In this document: piece by piece, positions 1 through 9,052 of the stretch | Layout: every line of letters starts with the position of its first letter | How positions within the stretch are numbered: the stretch's first letter is position 1 | DNA from: CAWJMN01 sp963844055 | GTDB taxonomy: Bacteria > Planctomycetota > Planctomycetia > Pirellulales > Pirellulaceae | Assembly: GCA_963844055.1 (NCBI GenBank) | Contig: CAWJMN010000001.1 | Location: 2,666,001-2,730,000, forward strand | Reading direction: 5' to 3' | DNA: 64,000 bases | The notes under the pieces: generated by a model | Databases searched by the model: none | Seen by the model: the letters and a program-made list of their open reading frames with translations, nothing else | What the model was told of the DNA's origin: nothing | Position numbers and translations under genes: made by a program

Positions 1-1
1 G

Positions 2-193
2 GGACTAGATGGTCGTGTGATTGGAATCAACATTGCCCGGGCAGGGCGGGTAGAAACCTATGCAATTCCTACGCCCGTAGTTCGTACGGCGCTTGAGTCA
101 CTTCTTTCGAACATGGCTCCTGCCAAGCCAGCGGGAGAGAACCTCGCAGACCAGATTCCGCCCAAGCCGTCTGAGGAAAAGAAGGTTCAATAA
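2..193 (+). CDS. HtrA/DegP-like serine protease, C-terminal fragment (5' truncated by window edge)
   Basis: Only the last 63 codons are present. The fragment begins with a GRVIGINIAR strand followed 10 residues later by YAIPTPVV. In trypsin-like HtrA proteases these two strands follow the catalytic serine loop (NSGGP), which would lie just upstream of the window. After them comes a short helix and a Pro/Lys/Glu-rich tail ending at a TAA, so no PDZ domain follows the protease domain here, unlike the other two HtrA-like genes in the window. The gene converges on the response regulator on the other strand with a 14-base gap. A periplasmic quality-control role is inferred from the family only. 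Confidence 0.75.
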   Translation, partial: GLDGRVIGINIARAGRVETYAIPTPVVRTALESLLSNMAPAKPAGENLADQIPPKPSEEKKVQ

Positions 194-207
194 GAACGCT
201 TCCCCTA

Positions 208-1620
208 TTACGACAGCCGCTTGCGTAACGTTGCGCGGTGAATTCCCAAGATTTCAGCGGCCGCTGATCGATTCTGTAGGCAACGATCTAGTACGGTCGT
301 AAACAGGGGCGGTTCTACCTCGGCCAAAAAGCGTTCGTACAGATCAATCCGATTCGGATTGGAGGCCAATTGCGCCTGGGTCCAGGCTTTAATCAGGTCG
401 TCAAGAGACATAGGTGTTGGATTTGTTGCCGCTCGGCCTTCCGCAGTAGTCGCAGGCCCCAGATGCTCGCAGGCGATAGGGCCGCCAACCGCTAATAGGG
501 CTGCCCGTTCAACACAACTGCGAAGTTCGCGAAGGTTTCCGGGCCACTCTCGCCGACAAAGTTCCTGCATTGCCGCCTGCGTGAACTCTAGCTTTTCGGC
601 CTGGGGTACACGGGACTGTCGCAGGAACATCTCTGCCAATAGCGGAATGTCCTCGCTTCGGTCGGCCAGTCTCGGCAAATGAATTTCTAGCCCGCCCAGC
701 CGCGAGAGCCATTCACGGGTCTTTTCCTGGCTAGGATTGGCGGCAACAGGCCCAACGGTGGTTGCAACTAGCAATCGAACATCGGTGGGACGGGGCGTTG
801 CATCCCCCACGGCAAACAGTTCACGACGCTCCAGCAGACGCAGGATTTTTTCCTGTGCGGCGGCGGGAACATCAAAGGCCTCATCCATGTAGGCGGTGCC
901 ACCACTGGCGAGTTCAAGTAGGCCAACACGAGCCGCATTTGCGCCGGGGAAGGCGCCGGCAATGTGGCCAAAAAGTTCCCCCTCGGCCAGTTGTGCTCCC
1001 AGCGAAGCGAGATGAATAGGGACCAAGGGGCGTCCACTACGGAGCGAATGGCGATGGATCGCCTGCGCCACCATTTCTTTTCCGGTGCCGCTTTCCCCCG
1101 AGATGACCACCGGCATTTCCGTTGCTGCGACCAATGCGATCTGTCGGAAAACGCCTTGCATCACTTGGCTTAGTCCGATGAGCTCTCCTACCTGCGGCCG
1201 AATCGTTGGCTTGCCACCGCTCCGAAGCGATTCATCTCGGCGACGACGCACCGTACGAGTAATTGCCTCAATAGCAACCGACAAATCAAACGGCTTGGTA
1301 AGGTATTCTGCCACTTCGCACTTCGCAGCGGCCACTGCGGTAGACAAATCTCCAAAAGCCGTGATGAGCACGATCGGCGAAGTAATTTGCAACTGACGTA
1401 ATTTGCCAATCGCCGTCAGTCCATCAATGCCCGGCAAACGCACATCCATCACGATGACGTCGGGTGCCATCCGCTTGGCCAATTCGATTCCTTGTTCCGC
1501 TGAAGATGCTGTCTCAACGACATAGCCTTCTTCCACAAGTGCGCGACGAAGACTCCAGCAGATTGCTTCTTCATCGTCGACTACCAGTATCTGCACCGGC
1601 CGCAATTCTTCGCTTGGCAT
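208..1620 (-). CDS. NtrC-family response regulator with degenerate GAFTGA loop
   Basis: This 470-residue protein has the three-part NtrC layout. Residues about 8-125 are a receiver domain (acidic pair DD at 15-16, likely phospho-acceptor D59 in VIVMDVRLPG, Lys in the LTKPF strand). Residues about 145-390 are an AAA+ domain with Walker A GESGTGKE and a Walker B-like GGTAYMDEA. The C-terminus is a Fis-type helix-turn-helix (RSAAAEILGIHRATLRKRL). The sigma-54-contacting loop, normally GAFTGA, reads GAFPGA, and the Walker B tail is DEAFD rather than the usual DEIGE type. It may therefore activate sigma-54 poorly or work differently. It starts 47 bases after the stop of the histidine kinase gene, and the two form an operon on the minus strand. 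Confidence 0.9.
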   Translation of the reverse strand: MPSEELRPVQILVVDDEEAICWSLRRALVEEGYVVETASSAEQGIELAKRMAPDVIVMDVRLPGIDGLTAIGKLRQLQITSPIVLITAFGDLSTAVAAAKCEVAEYLTKPFDLSVAIEAITRTVRRRRDESLRSGGKPTIRPQVGELIGLSQVMQGVFRQIALVAATEMPVVISGESGTGKEMVAQAIHRHSLRSGRPLVPIHLASLGAQLAEGELFGHIAGAFPGANAARVGLLELASGGTAYMDEAFDVPAAAQEKILRLLERRELFAVGDATPRPTDVRLLVATTVGPVAANPSQEKTREWLSRLGGLEIHLPRLADRSEDIPLLAEMFLRQSRVPQAEKLEFTQAAMQELCRREWPGNLRELRSCVERAALLAVGGPIACEHLGPATTAEGRAATNPTPMSLDDLIKAWTQAQLASNPNRIDLYERFLAEVEPPLFTTVLDRCLQNRSAAAEILGIHRATLRKRLS

Positions 1621-1667
1621 GGCAAATCCACTTTGTCAGGTATTGGCCTAAACTCTGAAAGGCCGAA

Positions 1668-3053
1668 TTAGGGCTGCTCCGCGTTCTTCGAGGCATCCAG
1701 TGGCGGCGGCTGTGGAATGACCAATTCAAAGCAGGTTGGGGAAGTACTTTTTAAACGTAACGTACCGCCATGCCCTTCGGCAATGGTGCGTGAAACCGCC
1801 AGCCCCAACCCCGTCCCTTCAGGGCGACTGGTCGCGAAGGGCTCAAACAAACGCCCCGCCACCGATTCCGGCGGACCAGAGCCGCTGTCGATCACGCGTA
1901 AATAGAAGCTGCCATTTCCACTTGAACCCAGCTCCAGTCGAACCCAGCCACCTGCTCCTGCTGCTTCAATGGCATTGTGCAGCAGGTTCAAAAGTAGTTG
2001 TCGAAGCTGCTCAAAGTCTGCTTCAATGGTAGCAGGGGAGGGGGCGATGGGATGAACCGATAATTGCACCTGGCGATGCAAACATAGCGGCTGAATGAGT
2101 TCACACACTTCGGCCAACCATTTCTGCGGATCACCGGCACGAATCTGCGGCGGGACCGGCTTGCCTGCCAACAGGAATCGCTTTAACTGCTCTTCGGTCA
2201 GGGCGATCTGACGAAGTGCCACCGACAAGCTTTCTGGGTCGACCTGGGTGCAGTTTTGCTGATGCAGTTGTAACGCCAACTTGGCCCCCGCAACCGTATT
2301 TCGCAAATGATGGGCTAAACCTCCGCTGAGTTGTCCCAAAAGCGCCAGTCGCTCGGAGCGCCGAATTCTCGCTGTCAGGTCCTGCAAAGATTCCACCAGC
2401 CTGTTCACACTTTGGGTAAGGTCGAGGATCTCGTCATCACGATGCGGTGTCGGTATGACTTGCAGTTCACCAGCGGCGATCTTTACCACTTCCTGCCGCA
2501 GTTCGACCAAGGGACGACTGATCGTGGCAGCCATTCGAACCGCCAAAACAGCGCCGATTGCCAAGGCTGAAGCACCCACAAGTAGCGGAGACAGGACTGC
2601 TTGCCACCAAGCCTCGGTCCAAAGACGCTGTGGATAGAGTATCGCCAGTTTTTGGCTTCGCGATTCTGTTAGTCCAGGCAAGCCGGTTACTAACTCCCAG
2701 TGGGGAGCGCCAGGAGCTTGAACCTCACTCGCCTTTAAATGGCCGTGTGGTGAAATTTGGAGATTTACGGGACTTGGTCCCACATAGGGAAAACTACTGG
2801 CGATAACCTCGCCCGCTTCGGAGGTGATCAGAAGCTGCGCACCGGAGAGTACGCTGGATTGCTCAAGCACCGTACTGGTTAGTGGAAATCTTGCCGAGCC
2901 AAGCGTTGCCGCAATCCCCTGAACGCGAGCTTCCAACTCTTGATTCGCGCGCCGCACCGCCAACACCGCATTCAAGATGCTGACCGCCATGATCGAGAGG
3001 GTCAGCATGAATGCAAATGGCAACAAGATCTGATTGCGGATCGGCCAGCGCAT
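1668..3053 (-). CDS. Membrane sensor histidine kinase, NtrB-like
   Basis: This 461-residue protein starts with a membrane helix (residues about 8-30), has a sensor segment of about 120 residues, a second helix near 155-175, then a HAMP-like segment (RPLVELRQEVVKIAAGEL). The dimerisation helix is GGLAHHLRNTVAGAK. The ATPase domain follows, with N box LLNLLHNAIEAA, G1-like VIDSGSGPP and G2 GTGLGLAVSRTIAEGHGG. In the H box the residue after the phospho-histidine is His, where HisKA kinases normally have Glu or Asp. This acidic residue helps autophosphorylation in known kinases, so the exchange is notable. It is the likely partner of the downstream NtrC-like regulator. Confidence 0.9.
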   Translation of the reverse strand: MRWPIRNQILLPFAFMLTLSIMAVSILNAVLAVRRANQELEARVQGIAATLGSARFPLTSTVLEQSSVLSGAQLLITSEAGEVIASSFPYVGPSPVNLQISPHGHLKASEVQAPGAPHWELVTGLPGLTESRSQKLAILYPQRLWTEAWWQAVLSPLLVGASALAIGAVLAVRMAATISRPLVELRQEVVKIAAGELQVIPTPHRDDEILDLTQSVNRLVESLQDLTARIRRSERLALLGQLSGGLAHHLRNTVAGAKLALQLHQQNCTQVDPESLSVALRQIALTEEQLKRFLLAGKPVPPQIRAGDPQKWLAEVCELIQPLCLHRQVQLSVHPIAPSPATIEADFEQLRQLLLNLLHNAIEAAGAGGWVRLELGSSGNGSFYLRVIDSGSGPPESVAGRLFEPFATSRPEGTGLGLAVSRTIAEGHGGTLRLKSTSPTCFELVIPQPPPLDASKNAEQP

Positions 3054-3171
3054 AAGGGAGACTACCTAAAACCATCCTGCGGCCCAAAAAACAGGCCTGT
3101 GATCTATTCAAGTCTAGCAGCCGGCAATAGCAAGACCGAGACGGGAAGGAAACTCGCCGGACAGCTACTTC

Positions 3172-4023
3172 TTAGGTTGCACCCGACAAATTTGTCGCAA
3201 TTCCTTTGACGATGGCGCGAACGCGAGGCTCTGCCAGCCCTGCCACATGCACAACATCCTCTGAAGTGACCGTCTGAGGAACGTCCGGCCGAGCGACATT
3301 GGTCACCGTCGAAATGCCGAGCACTCGCATCCCTAGTTCTGCCGCAACAGTAACCTCGGGAATCGTGCTCATCCCTACGACGTCCCCGCCAATCCTACGA
3401 AAGAAGCGATACTCGGCTCGCGTTTCGTAATTCGGCCCCTTTACCCCAACATATACGCCGCGCTGCACGGCAAATCCATGGCGTCGCCCCAAGGCCAACG
3501 TCTGATCGAGAAGCTCACGGTCATAAATTCCCCGCGACAAAACACCAGTCCTTGCCGTATACGTTGGTAGTAGACCACGGCTGTGCATGAGGTCCAGATG
3601 ATCATCCATGACCATCACATCACCGACGCGGTACTGCGGATTGATGCCACCTGCCGCGTTAGTAACGATCAACACGTTGCAGCCCAGCGCGTGCAGCACT
3701 CGGGTTGGAAGCGTGATATGCTCGCGTGAGTAGCCTTCATAGAGGTGGCAGCGCCCTGCCATGACAATGGTGGGAAGTCCGCAAAGCGTCCCCACGAAAA
3801 GGCTTCCACGATGCGCCATTGCCGTGGACCGTGGAAAATGCGGAATGCCGGAATAGCCAATCTCACGCGGGCTGGCAAGTTCCGTAATGAGGTTGCCCAG
3901 GCCGGTTCCCAAAATCAAGCCGAGCACGGGCACACGGTCGCAGCGGGGGCGAATCGCTGCTACTGCCTGCGAGATGGCCGCAGTCCTTTCGGCAGCAATC
4001 TGCTCATCACTGCGAACCTGCAT
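3172..4023 (-). CDS. Purine nucleoside phosphorylase, paralogue with Asn at the base-specificity site
   Basis: A 283-residue trimeric-type (PNP/MTAP family) phosphorylase that cleaves purine nucleosides with phosphate to base plus ribose-1-phosphate. Visible motifs are the phosphate loop GLILGTGLG near residue 35, GRCHLYEGYS, VTNAAGGINP, and the base site GPNYETRAEYRFFRRIGGD followed by VGMSTIPEVTVAAELG. The strand GISTVTNVARPD carries Asn where human PNP has Asn243, the residue linked to 6-oxopurines (inosine, guanosine). It lies 88 bases downstream of a second PNP gene on the same strand, and the pair look like an old duplication. The ATG is preceded by an AGGATGAGG-like ribosome site. Confidence 0.9.
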   Translation of the reverse strand: MQVRSDEQIAAERTAAISQAVAAIRPRCDRVPVLGLILGTGLGNLITELASPREIGYSGIPHFPRSTAMAHRGSLFVGTLCGLPTIVMAGRCHLYEGYSREHITLPTRVLHALGCNVLIVTNAAGGINPQYRVGDVMVMDDHLDLMHSRGLLPTYTARTGVLSRGIYDRELLDQTLALGRRHGFAVQRGVYVGVKGPNYETRAEYRFFRRIGGDVVGMSTIPEVTVAAELGMRVLGISTVTNVARPDVPQTVTSEDVVHVAGLAEPRVRAIVKGIATNLSGAT

Positions 4024-4111
4024 AGGGCCGACACCTCATCCTTAAGGCTTGTAATCAGCCTGCACAAATCGCGCAGGCTATATCATCTTGGCCACATAGC
4101 GGCAAAGGCCA

Positions 4112-4939
4112 CTATTTCTTTTGCGTTGCAAGCACACCCATGACGAGTGTAGTCAGGTGTGGCTCTGCGGCATTGGCCGTCGCAATGATTTTTGGCACGT
4201 TCGCAGGTTCGAGCGCATCAGGAAGGCACATGTCGGTAATGATGGAAAAACCAACCACCTTTAGCCCCGCATGAACCGCAACAATCACCTCGGGAACGGT
4301 GGACATGCCAACCACATCCGCGCCAATTTGTCGCAGGAAGCGATATTCTGCACGCGTTTCTAGGTTTGGGCCTGATACTGCCACAAACACACCCTTGTGA
4401 GCCACAATGTTTTCGCGGCGGGCAATCGCTAGAGCCTCATCCACGAGCTTTTGATCGTAGGGCTCGCACATGTCAGGAAACCGTGGGCCGAGACGATCAT
4501 CATTGATCCCAATGAGTGGATTGCCCCCCATCAAATTGATGTGGTCCTCAATGATCATGATGTCGCCGCTGCGATAGTACGGGTTCATGCCGCCGCACGC
4601 ATTGGAAACCACCAGCAGTTCTGCCCCCAGTTCCTTCATCACGCGAACGGGAAGCGTGATTTGTTGCAGCGAATAGCCTTCGTACATGTGGAAGCGTCCT
4701 TCCATAGCCATGACAGGAAGTCCATCCAAAAGCCCGCAAACCAAACGGCCGCGATGGCTGGTGGCCGTCGACTTGAGAAACCCCGGGATCTCTTCGTAGT
4801 CAAAGGTGGCTTCGACTTCGATTTTCGAGACCAGTCCACCGAGCCCGGTCCCCAAAATGATTCCTGCCTTGGGGACGCGTTTCCAACCGGAGCGAATCTT
4901 GGCTGCGGCGTCTTGAATCTGGCTGTAAAGTCCTAGCAT
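4112..4939 (-). CDS. Purine nucleoside phosphorylase, paralogue with Asp at the base-specificity site
   Basis: About 275 residues from the ATG used here. The frame can be extended 13 codons to a TTG, but MLGLYSQIQDAAAKI is the usual PNP beginning. It has the phosphate loop GIILGTGLGG, GRFHMYEGYS, SNACGGMNP, and GPNLETRAEYRFLRQIGAD followed by VGMSTVPEVIVAVHAG. The specificity strand reads GFSIITDMCLPD, with Asp in the position of human PNP Asn243. In this family Asp at that site accompanies acceptance of 6-aminopurines, as in methylthioadenosine phosphorylase. Enzyme identity is clear; the preference for adenosine-type substrates is inference. It is first in a two-gene PNP unit on the minus strand. 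Confidence 0.88.
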   Translation of the reverse strand: MLGLYSQIQDAAAKIRSGWKRVPKAGIILGTGLGGLVSKIEVEATFDYEEIPGFLKSTATSHRGRLVCGLLDGLPVMAMEGRFHMYEGYSLQQITLPVRVMKELGAELLVVSNACGGMNPYYRSGDIMIIEDHINLMGGNPLIGINDDRLGPRFPDMCEPYDQKLVDEALAIARRENIVAHKGVFVAVSGPNLETRAEYRFLRQIGADVVGMSTVPEVIVAVHAGLKVVGFSIITDMCLPDALEPANVPKIIATANAAEPHLTTLVMGVLATQKK

Positions 4940-5084
4940 AGAATGGCTTGCGTCTTCAAAAGCGTGAGGGGGGCACAAGTGTGGCCATCGTTAACAACGG
5001 CACAAACTTACCCCAAGACGCTCCAGTTCGGCAAGTATGGACTGCCGGCAAACTTCGGCAGTCGCTTGCAATCCAAACGCCTAA

Positions 5085-6449
5085 CTAAGGCTTTTTGGGC
5101 CCCGTCCAACCGGGGCTGGCGCGGAATTCCTTCAGCAAACTGCCGTCGTCTAGCTTCCAGATCTTTACCTCACCGGAGAAAGACCCGCCAGCAATCTTGC
5201 CGGTTGGAATATGGACGGCACAGGAGAGCGCCCAATCTTCCATAGGAGGAAGCTCACGCACCTGCTGTTGGTCTTTGGCTTTGAACTGGCGCACCTTCTT
5301 TTCGCTGCTGCTGGTAAAGAAAAATTCGCCAGCAGGAACCAGCCGGTAAACCTCTCCGCCAAAGCCCGATTCACCCACTTTCGCCGCATCAGCAATTTTC
5401 CAGCGATGGACCTTGGAGTCGCTGCTGGCAGAGTACACCTCGGCACCATCGGGATGAAACATAATGCCACGAACGGGCTGATTGTGCCCCGAGTAGGTGA
5501 TCATTAGGTCGCCCGTTTTGGAGTCAAACACCTTGGCCGTCTTATCGCGGCTACCGGAGGCCAAACGGGTCCCGTCCGCATTCCAAGCGATGGCAAAGAC
5601 CCAGTCTGCATGGCTGGAGACCAATAGCTTTTGCTCCCCGCTGGCCACATCAAACACACGAATGCTGCCATCAGCCGCTGCGGTGGCAATTTGATCACCG
5701 GCAGGAGAATACTGGGCGTCGAACAAAACATCCACGCTCGTGCTAAGCACCTTAATCAGCTGACCGCTGGCAATATCAATAATTCGCAACTCGCCAATCT
5801 TTCCTGGCGTTCCTCCGGCAACGGCTAACTGAGTACCATCCTTGCTGAGCGCGATCGAAAAAATCCGCTGCGGCAGGTTGCCGATCCGCCGAATGAGAGC
5901 GCCATCTGCAGGGTTCCAAACCGTAATCTCGTGATAGCCAGCTACAAACAATTGGTTGCCATCGGCCGAGAACTGCATGGCGGTTAGCGGTACCGGGCCA
6001 CGATAGGCCTCCGGTGCTGCAGGGTAATTAGGAGGCGGCAAATAGGTAAACAGCGGCACTTTTGGATCAGGGCCATCAAATGCTGCGCCTTCCGCGATCC
6101 AACGTTTCACCGTGGCAATCTGTTCGGCCGTCAGAGGGTCTGCATCTTTTGGCATCCGCTCGTTAGGGTCGGTAGAAATCAGCCGTCGCAACAATTCGCT
6201 GTTGTCTGGCTGGCCCGCAGTAATTGGAGCTGCGCCGGTGTCTCCGGTAGTCCCCAGTCGCACGAACGAATCAACGCGGTAGCCTCCCTCTGCCTTTTTA
6301 GGGCTGTGACAGGCGATGCACTGATCGACCAAAAGTGGAGCAACATGCGTTTTGAAACTCAGCTTGTCTTGTGCGCTGGCGAAATTCGCACAGGCAACAA
6401 CCATTGCCATCGAGAGCAAACACAAAGTCCAGCGCATCACGTTAACCAT
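5085..6449 (-). CDS. Secreted cytochrome-like domain plus WD40 repeat protein
   Basis: A 454-residue exported protein with a Sec-type signal peptide (residues about 1-26, ending CANFASAQ). Residues about 30-125 are the planctomycete cytochrome-c-like domain, with a CIACH haem-binding motif and a SELLRRLISTDPNERMP segment. The rest is a WD40 propeller with repeats such as DVLFDAQYSPAGDQIATAAADGS (positions about 235-260) and HADWVFAIAWNADGTRLASGS. It is the last gene of a three-gene minus-strand unit after the PPC-domain and DUF1549/DUF1553 genes. Such trios are very common in Planctomycetes and may form a surface or periplasmic complex, but the substrate is not known. A weak GAGG ribosome site lies upstream of the first ATG. 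Confidence 0.85.
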   Translation of the reverse strand: MVNVMRWTLCLLSMAMVVACANFASAQDKLSFKTHVAPLLVDQCIACHSPKKAEGGYRVDSFVRLGTTGDTGAAPITAGQPDNSELLRRLISTDPNERMPKDADPLTAEQIATVKRWIAEGAAFDGPDPKVPLFTYLPPPNYPAAPEAYRGPVPLTAMQFSADGNQLFVAGYHEITVWNPADGALIRRIGNLPQRIFSIALSKDGTQLAVAGGTPGKIGELRIIDIASGQLIKVLSTSVDVLFDAQYSPAGDQIATAAADGSIRVFDVASGEQKLLVSSHADWVFAIAWNADGTRLASGSRDKTAKVFDSKTGDLMITYSGHNQPVRGIMFHPDGAEVYSASSDSKVHRWKIADAAKVGESGFGGEVYRLVPAGEFFFTSSSEKKVRQFKAKDQQQVRELPPMEDWALSCAVHIPTGKIAGGSFSGEVKIWKLDDGSLLKEFRASPGWTGPKKP

Positions 6450-6546
6450 GGCTCGATATGCCTCAACCTAGCGGAACAATCTTTTTAATGGGGCTAAGCT
6501 TCGCTTCCTTAAGAAAGCGAAACTCCTTCATTTACGGCCACTCGGC

Positions 6547-9033
6547 CTAGTGCTGAAACAAGAACTCATTGGAGTTCAGCAAGGCCCAGCACAAATCCTC
6601 AAGGCCAGCGGCAACATCGGGCTTGGATGCCAAATGCTTTTGGGCCGTAGCCATTTCCGCCTCGGTAGGAACGCGGCAGACAGCTGCCATATAAAGTTCC
6701 TTCACAAGCACTTCAGGCGTCTTTCCGGCAGCGAGCCCCTGGCGGAAGCGGTTTTGCGGGTCACGTAGCTTGCCATAGATCAGGGGTCCATTAAAGAACT
6801 GAATCGCCATGGCCAGGTTAGACTCGCTACCCCGCTCACATTGGCAAACCGTCGTACGTTCTGGCTGGCCAAAGATGCGGAGGAACTCATGCTTGATGAG
6901 GTCTGGTGCAGGTACCTGGGTTGCCTTCGTTCCCTCGGGAAGTCCAGCAAACTTTTCCGGCAGTCCCGTCACTGCACCGACGGCATCAAGCAATTGCTCG
7001 GCGCCTAAAAGACGAGGCTGAGCGTGCGAGAAGTACTTCACATCCCCTTGGTTAAAAGGAGTGCCGCGATAATCCGCTTGATACGTTTGGCTATTCAAGA
7101 TCACGCGCATCATCGCCTTGCGGTCAAAGCCCTTTTCGCGGAAGTCCTTGGCCAACGCATCCAAAAGCTCTCGATTGCTAGGTGGATTGGAGTCGCGGAA
7201 GTCGTCGACAGGTTCGACGATCCCACGTCCCATGAGCTGGCCCCAAATCCGATTCACTTCCACACGGGCAAAGAAGGGGTTTTCCGTTTGCGTTAGCCAC
7301 TTGGAAAACTCCAGGCGGCGATCTTGTCCCTCTGCATCCACCGCCGGCCCCACGTACGGCAGCCAGGGACGAGTGATTTTGCCGGTACGGGGCTGGGTCA
7401 CTTCCCCCGCCTTATTCATGTAGACCAAAAACTCATCGGCGCGGGGCATCTTTTTTCGTTGTACGCGATTGAAAAATGCCGCCATGCCAAAGTAGTTGTC
7501 TTGGGTCCAACGTTCAAACGGATGATTGTGACACTTAGCACACTGCAACCGTGAACCTAAAAACACCTGCGAAACCGTTTCAACACAGTCATTGGTCTCC
7601 GTCGCAGTACGGAAGAAGTTAGCGGCTGGGTTTTCCAGCGTGCTTCCGGAGGCCGTAATCAACTGCGATACAAATTGATCGTAGGGAAGGTTCCGCTCAA
7701 AGCTCTCTTCCAACCAACGGTTGTACTTGAACAGTGCTTCGGGACCGATCTGTGCCGAGGTGAGCCGCAGCAGATCGCCCCACTTTAGCGCCCAAAACTT
7801 GGCAAACTCAGGCCGTTCCAAAAGTTGGTCGATTAGCTTGGCACGCTTTTGAGGAGACGTGTCTGCCAAGTATTGCTCGGTCTCTGCCGGCGTTGGAAGG
7901 ATGCCAATCACATCCAAATAGACGCGACGCAAAAACTCTTCTTCCGATGCGTTTGGCGAAGGAAGGTACGAAAGCTTTTGCAACTTGACATAGACCAACT
8001 GATCAACATAGTTGTTGGCGCTGGGGTTACTCCAAACGTAGTTGGGCACATCTTCAATGAAGGTCAGCTCACACGTCTGCACTTGATCCATATAGCGAGC
8101 AATGATCGCTGCCTCTCCGCGACCTTTTCCGGTGACCTTACCTTCGCTCGTTAGCGTGGCAACTTCTTCATCGCTGGAAGAAAGCGAAGCTAATCGTGTG
8201 ACATCGCGACGTGTTCCGTCAGCGAAATGTGCCACAACCGAAACTTGTTGCGTCCAGTCGGGACGGCGCATCACTTGGCCCGAGGGGGGAGAGACTTCCA
8301 GCTTCACACAGGCTGTCTCTTGTGCTTCCTCAGGAGCGGGACATCCAGCGCTGACCCAGTCCAGCATGATCTGGTGCGTGTAGTCATTGCGGAAAAGCTT
8401 TTGACCACCACCGTGCGGCACTTGCATCAATGGCTTGGCAAGTAGCAGGCTCTTTTCAGGTTGAAGCAGGTTCGTCCGACGACCAAGGTCTTCTCGAATG
8501 AGAGTCAACTTATCCAGTTCTGGGTCAAAAGCACGCAGGGAAAGGCGAAATCCACCCTTGCCACTCGGCGAGCCGTGGCAGGCTCCCATGTTGCAACCTT
8601 GACGCGTAAGCGAGGCCAACATCTCACGGCGGAACCAAACAGGGCGATCCACCGTTTGGCCGGTAACCGTAAACGGAACCTGAGCCGTCAGTCCACGAGC
8701 AGCAATCGTGATTTTTCCAGCCCCATCTGTCGCTGGAAGCACAAAGCCTCCTTTTACCTTCAGGTGGGCAGCGGGCTCAGCCGTCAAAACGGCTTCCCCA
8801 GTAAGGTCCACCGTCTCCCCCGTGGCAGTCTTGCCCAGGATGACAAACTGGGCCTCGCTACGGTTATCTACTAAATCTACCTGTGCTGGAAAGACTTCCA
8901 GCTTGGCGACCACTGCCGCTGACTTGGCGGGCGCTGGCTCTTCCGCACGAAGCGGGCTCCCCGGCGAGGCTACCGAAATAGCCACAAGCGTCACCAAACC
9001 AAACGCCATTCGCCAAAATGCCAAGCTATTCAT
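6547..9033 (-). CDS. DUF1549/DUF1553 protein with bacterial Ig-like domain and CxxCH motif
   Basis: About 828 residues from the chosen ATG. The open frame extends 46 codons further into the upstream gene, but this ATG has an AAGGA ribosome site about 11 bases before it and begins a signal peptide (MNSLAFWRMAFGLVTLVAIS). An Ig-like beta domain comes first, then a CNMGACHG segment near residue 145, and a second Ig-like (BIG_2) domain around 240-330. The DUF1549 domain starts near NYVDQLVYVKLQKL and holds RVYLDVIGILPTPAE and CAKCHNHPFERW, a haem-type CxxCH. The DUF1553 domain starts near KITRPWLPYVG and ends at the C-terminus. It sits between its PPC-domain and WD40 partners. The role is unknown; haem attachment is inferred from the motifs. 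Confidence 0.88.
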   Translation of the reverse strand: MNSLAFWRMAFGLVTLVAISVASPGSPLRAEEPAPAKSAAVVAKLEVFPAQVDLVDNRSEAQFVILGKTATGETVDLTGEAVLTAEPAAHLKVKGGFVLPATDGAGKITIAARGLTAQVPFTVTGQTVDRPVWFRREMLASLTRQGCNMGACHGSPSGKGGFRLSLRAFDPELDKLTLIREDLGRRTNLLQPEKSLLLAKPLMQVPHGGGQKLFRNDYTHQIMLDWVSAGCPAPEEAQETACVKLEVSPPSGQVMRRPDWTQQVSVVAHFADGTRRDVTRLASLSSSDEEVATLTSEGKVTGKGRGEAAIIARYMDQVQTCELTFIEDVPNYVWSNPSANNYVDQLVYVKLQKLSYLPSPNASEEEFLRRVYLDVIGILPTPAETEQYLADTSPQKRAKLIDQLLERPEFAKFWALKWGDLLRLTSAQIGPEALFKYNRWLEESFERNLPYDQFVSQLITASGSTLENPAANFFRTATETNDCVETVSQVFLGSRLQCAKCHNHPFERWTQDNYFGMAAFFNRVQRKKMPRADEFLVYMNKAGEVTQPRTGKITRPWLPYVGPAVDAEGQDRRLEFSKWLTQTENPFFARVEVNRIWGQLMGRGIVEPVDDFRDSNPPSNRELLDALAKDFREKGFDRKAMMRVILNSQTYQADYRGTPFNQGDVKYFSHAQPRLLGAEQLLDAVGAVTGLPEKFAGLPEGTKATQVPAPDLIKHEFLRIFGQPERTTVCQCERGSESNLAMAIQFFNGPLIYGKLRDPQNRFRQGLAAGKTPEVLVKELYMAAVCRVPTEAEMATAQKHLASKPDVAAGLEDLCWALLNSNEFLFQH

Positions 9034-9052
9034 ATGTCGCGGATTCTTATCC

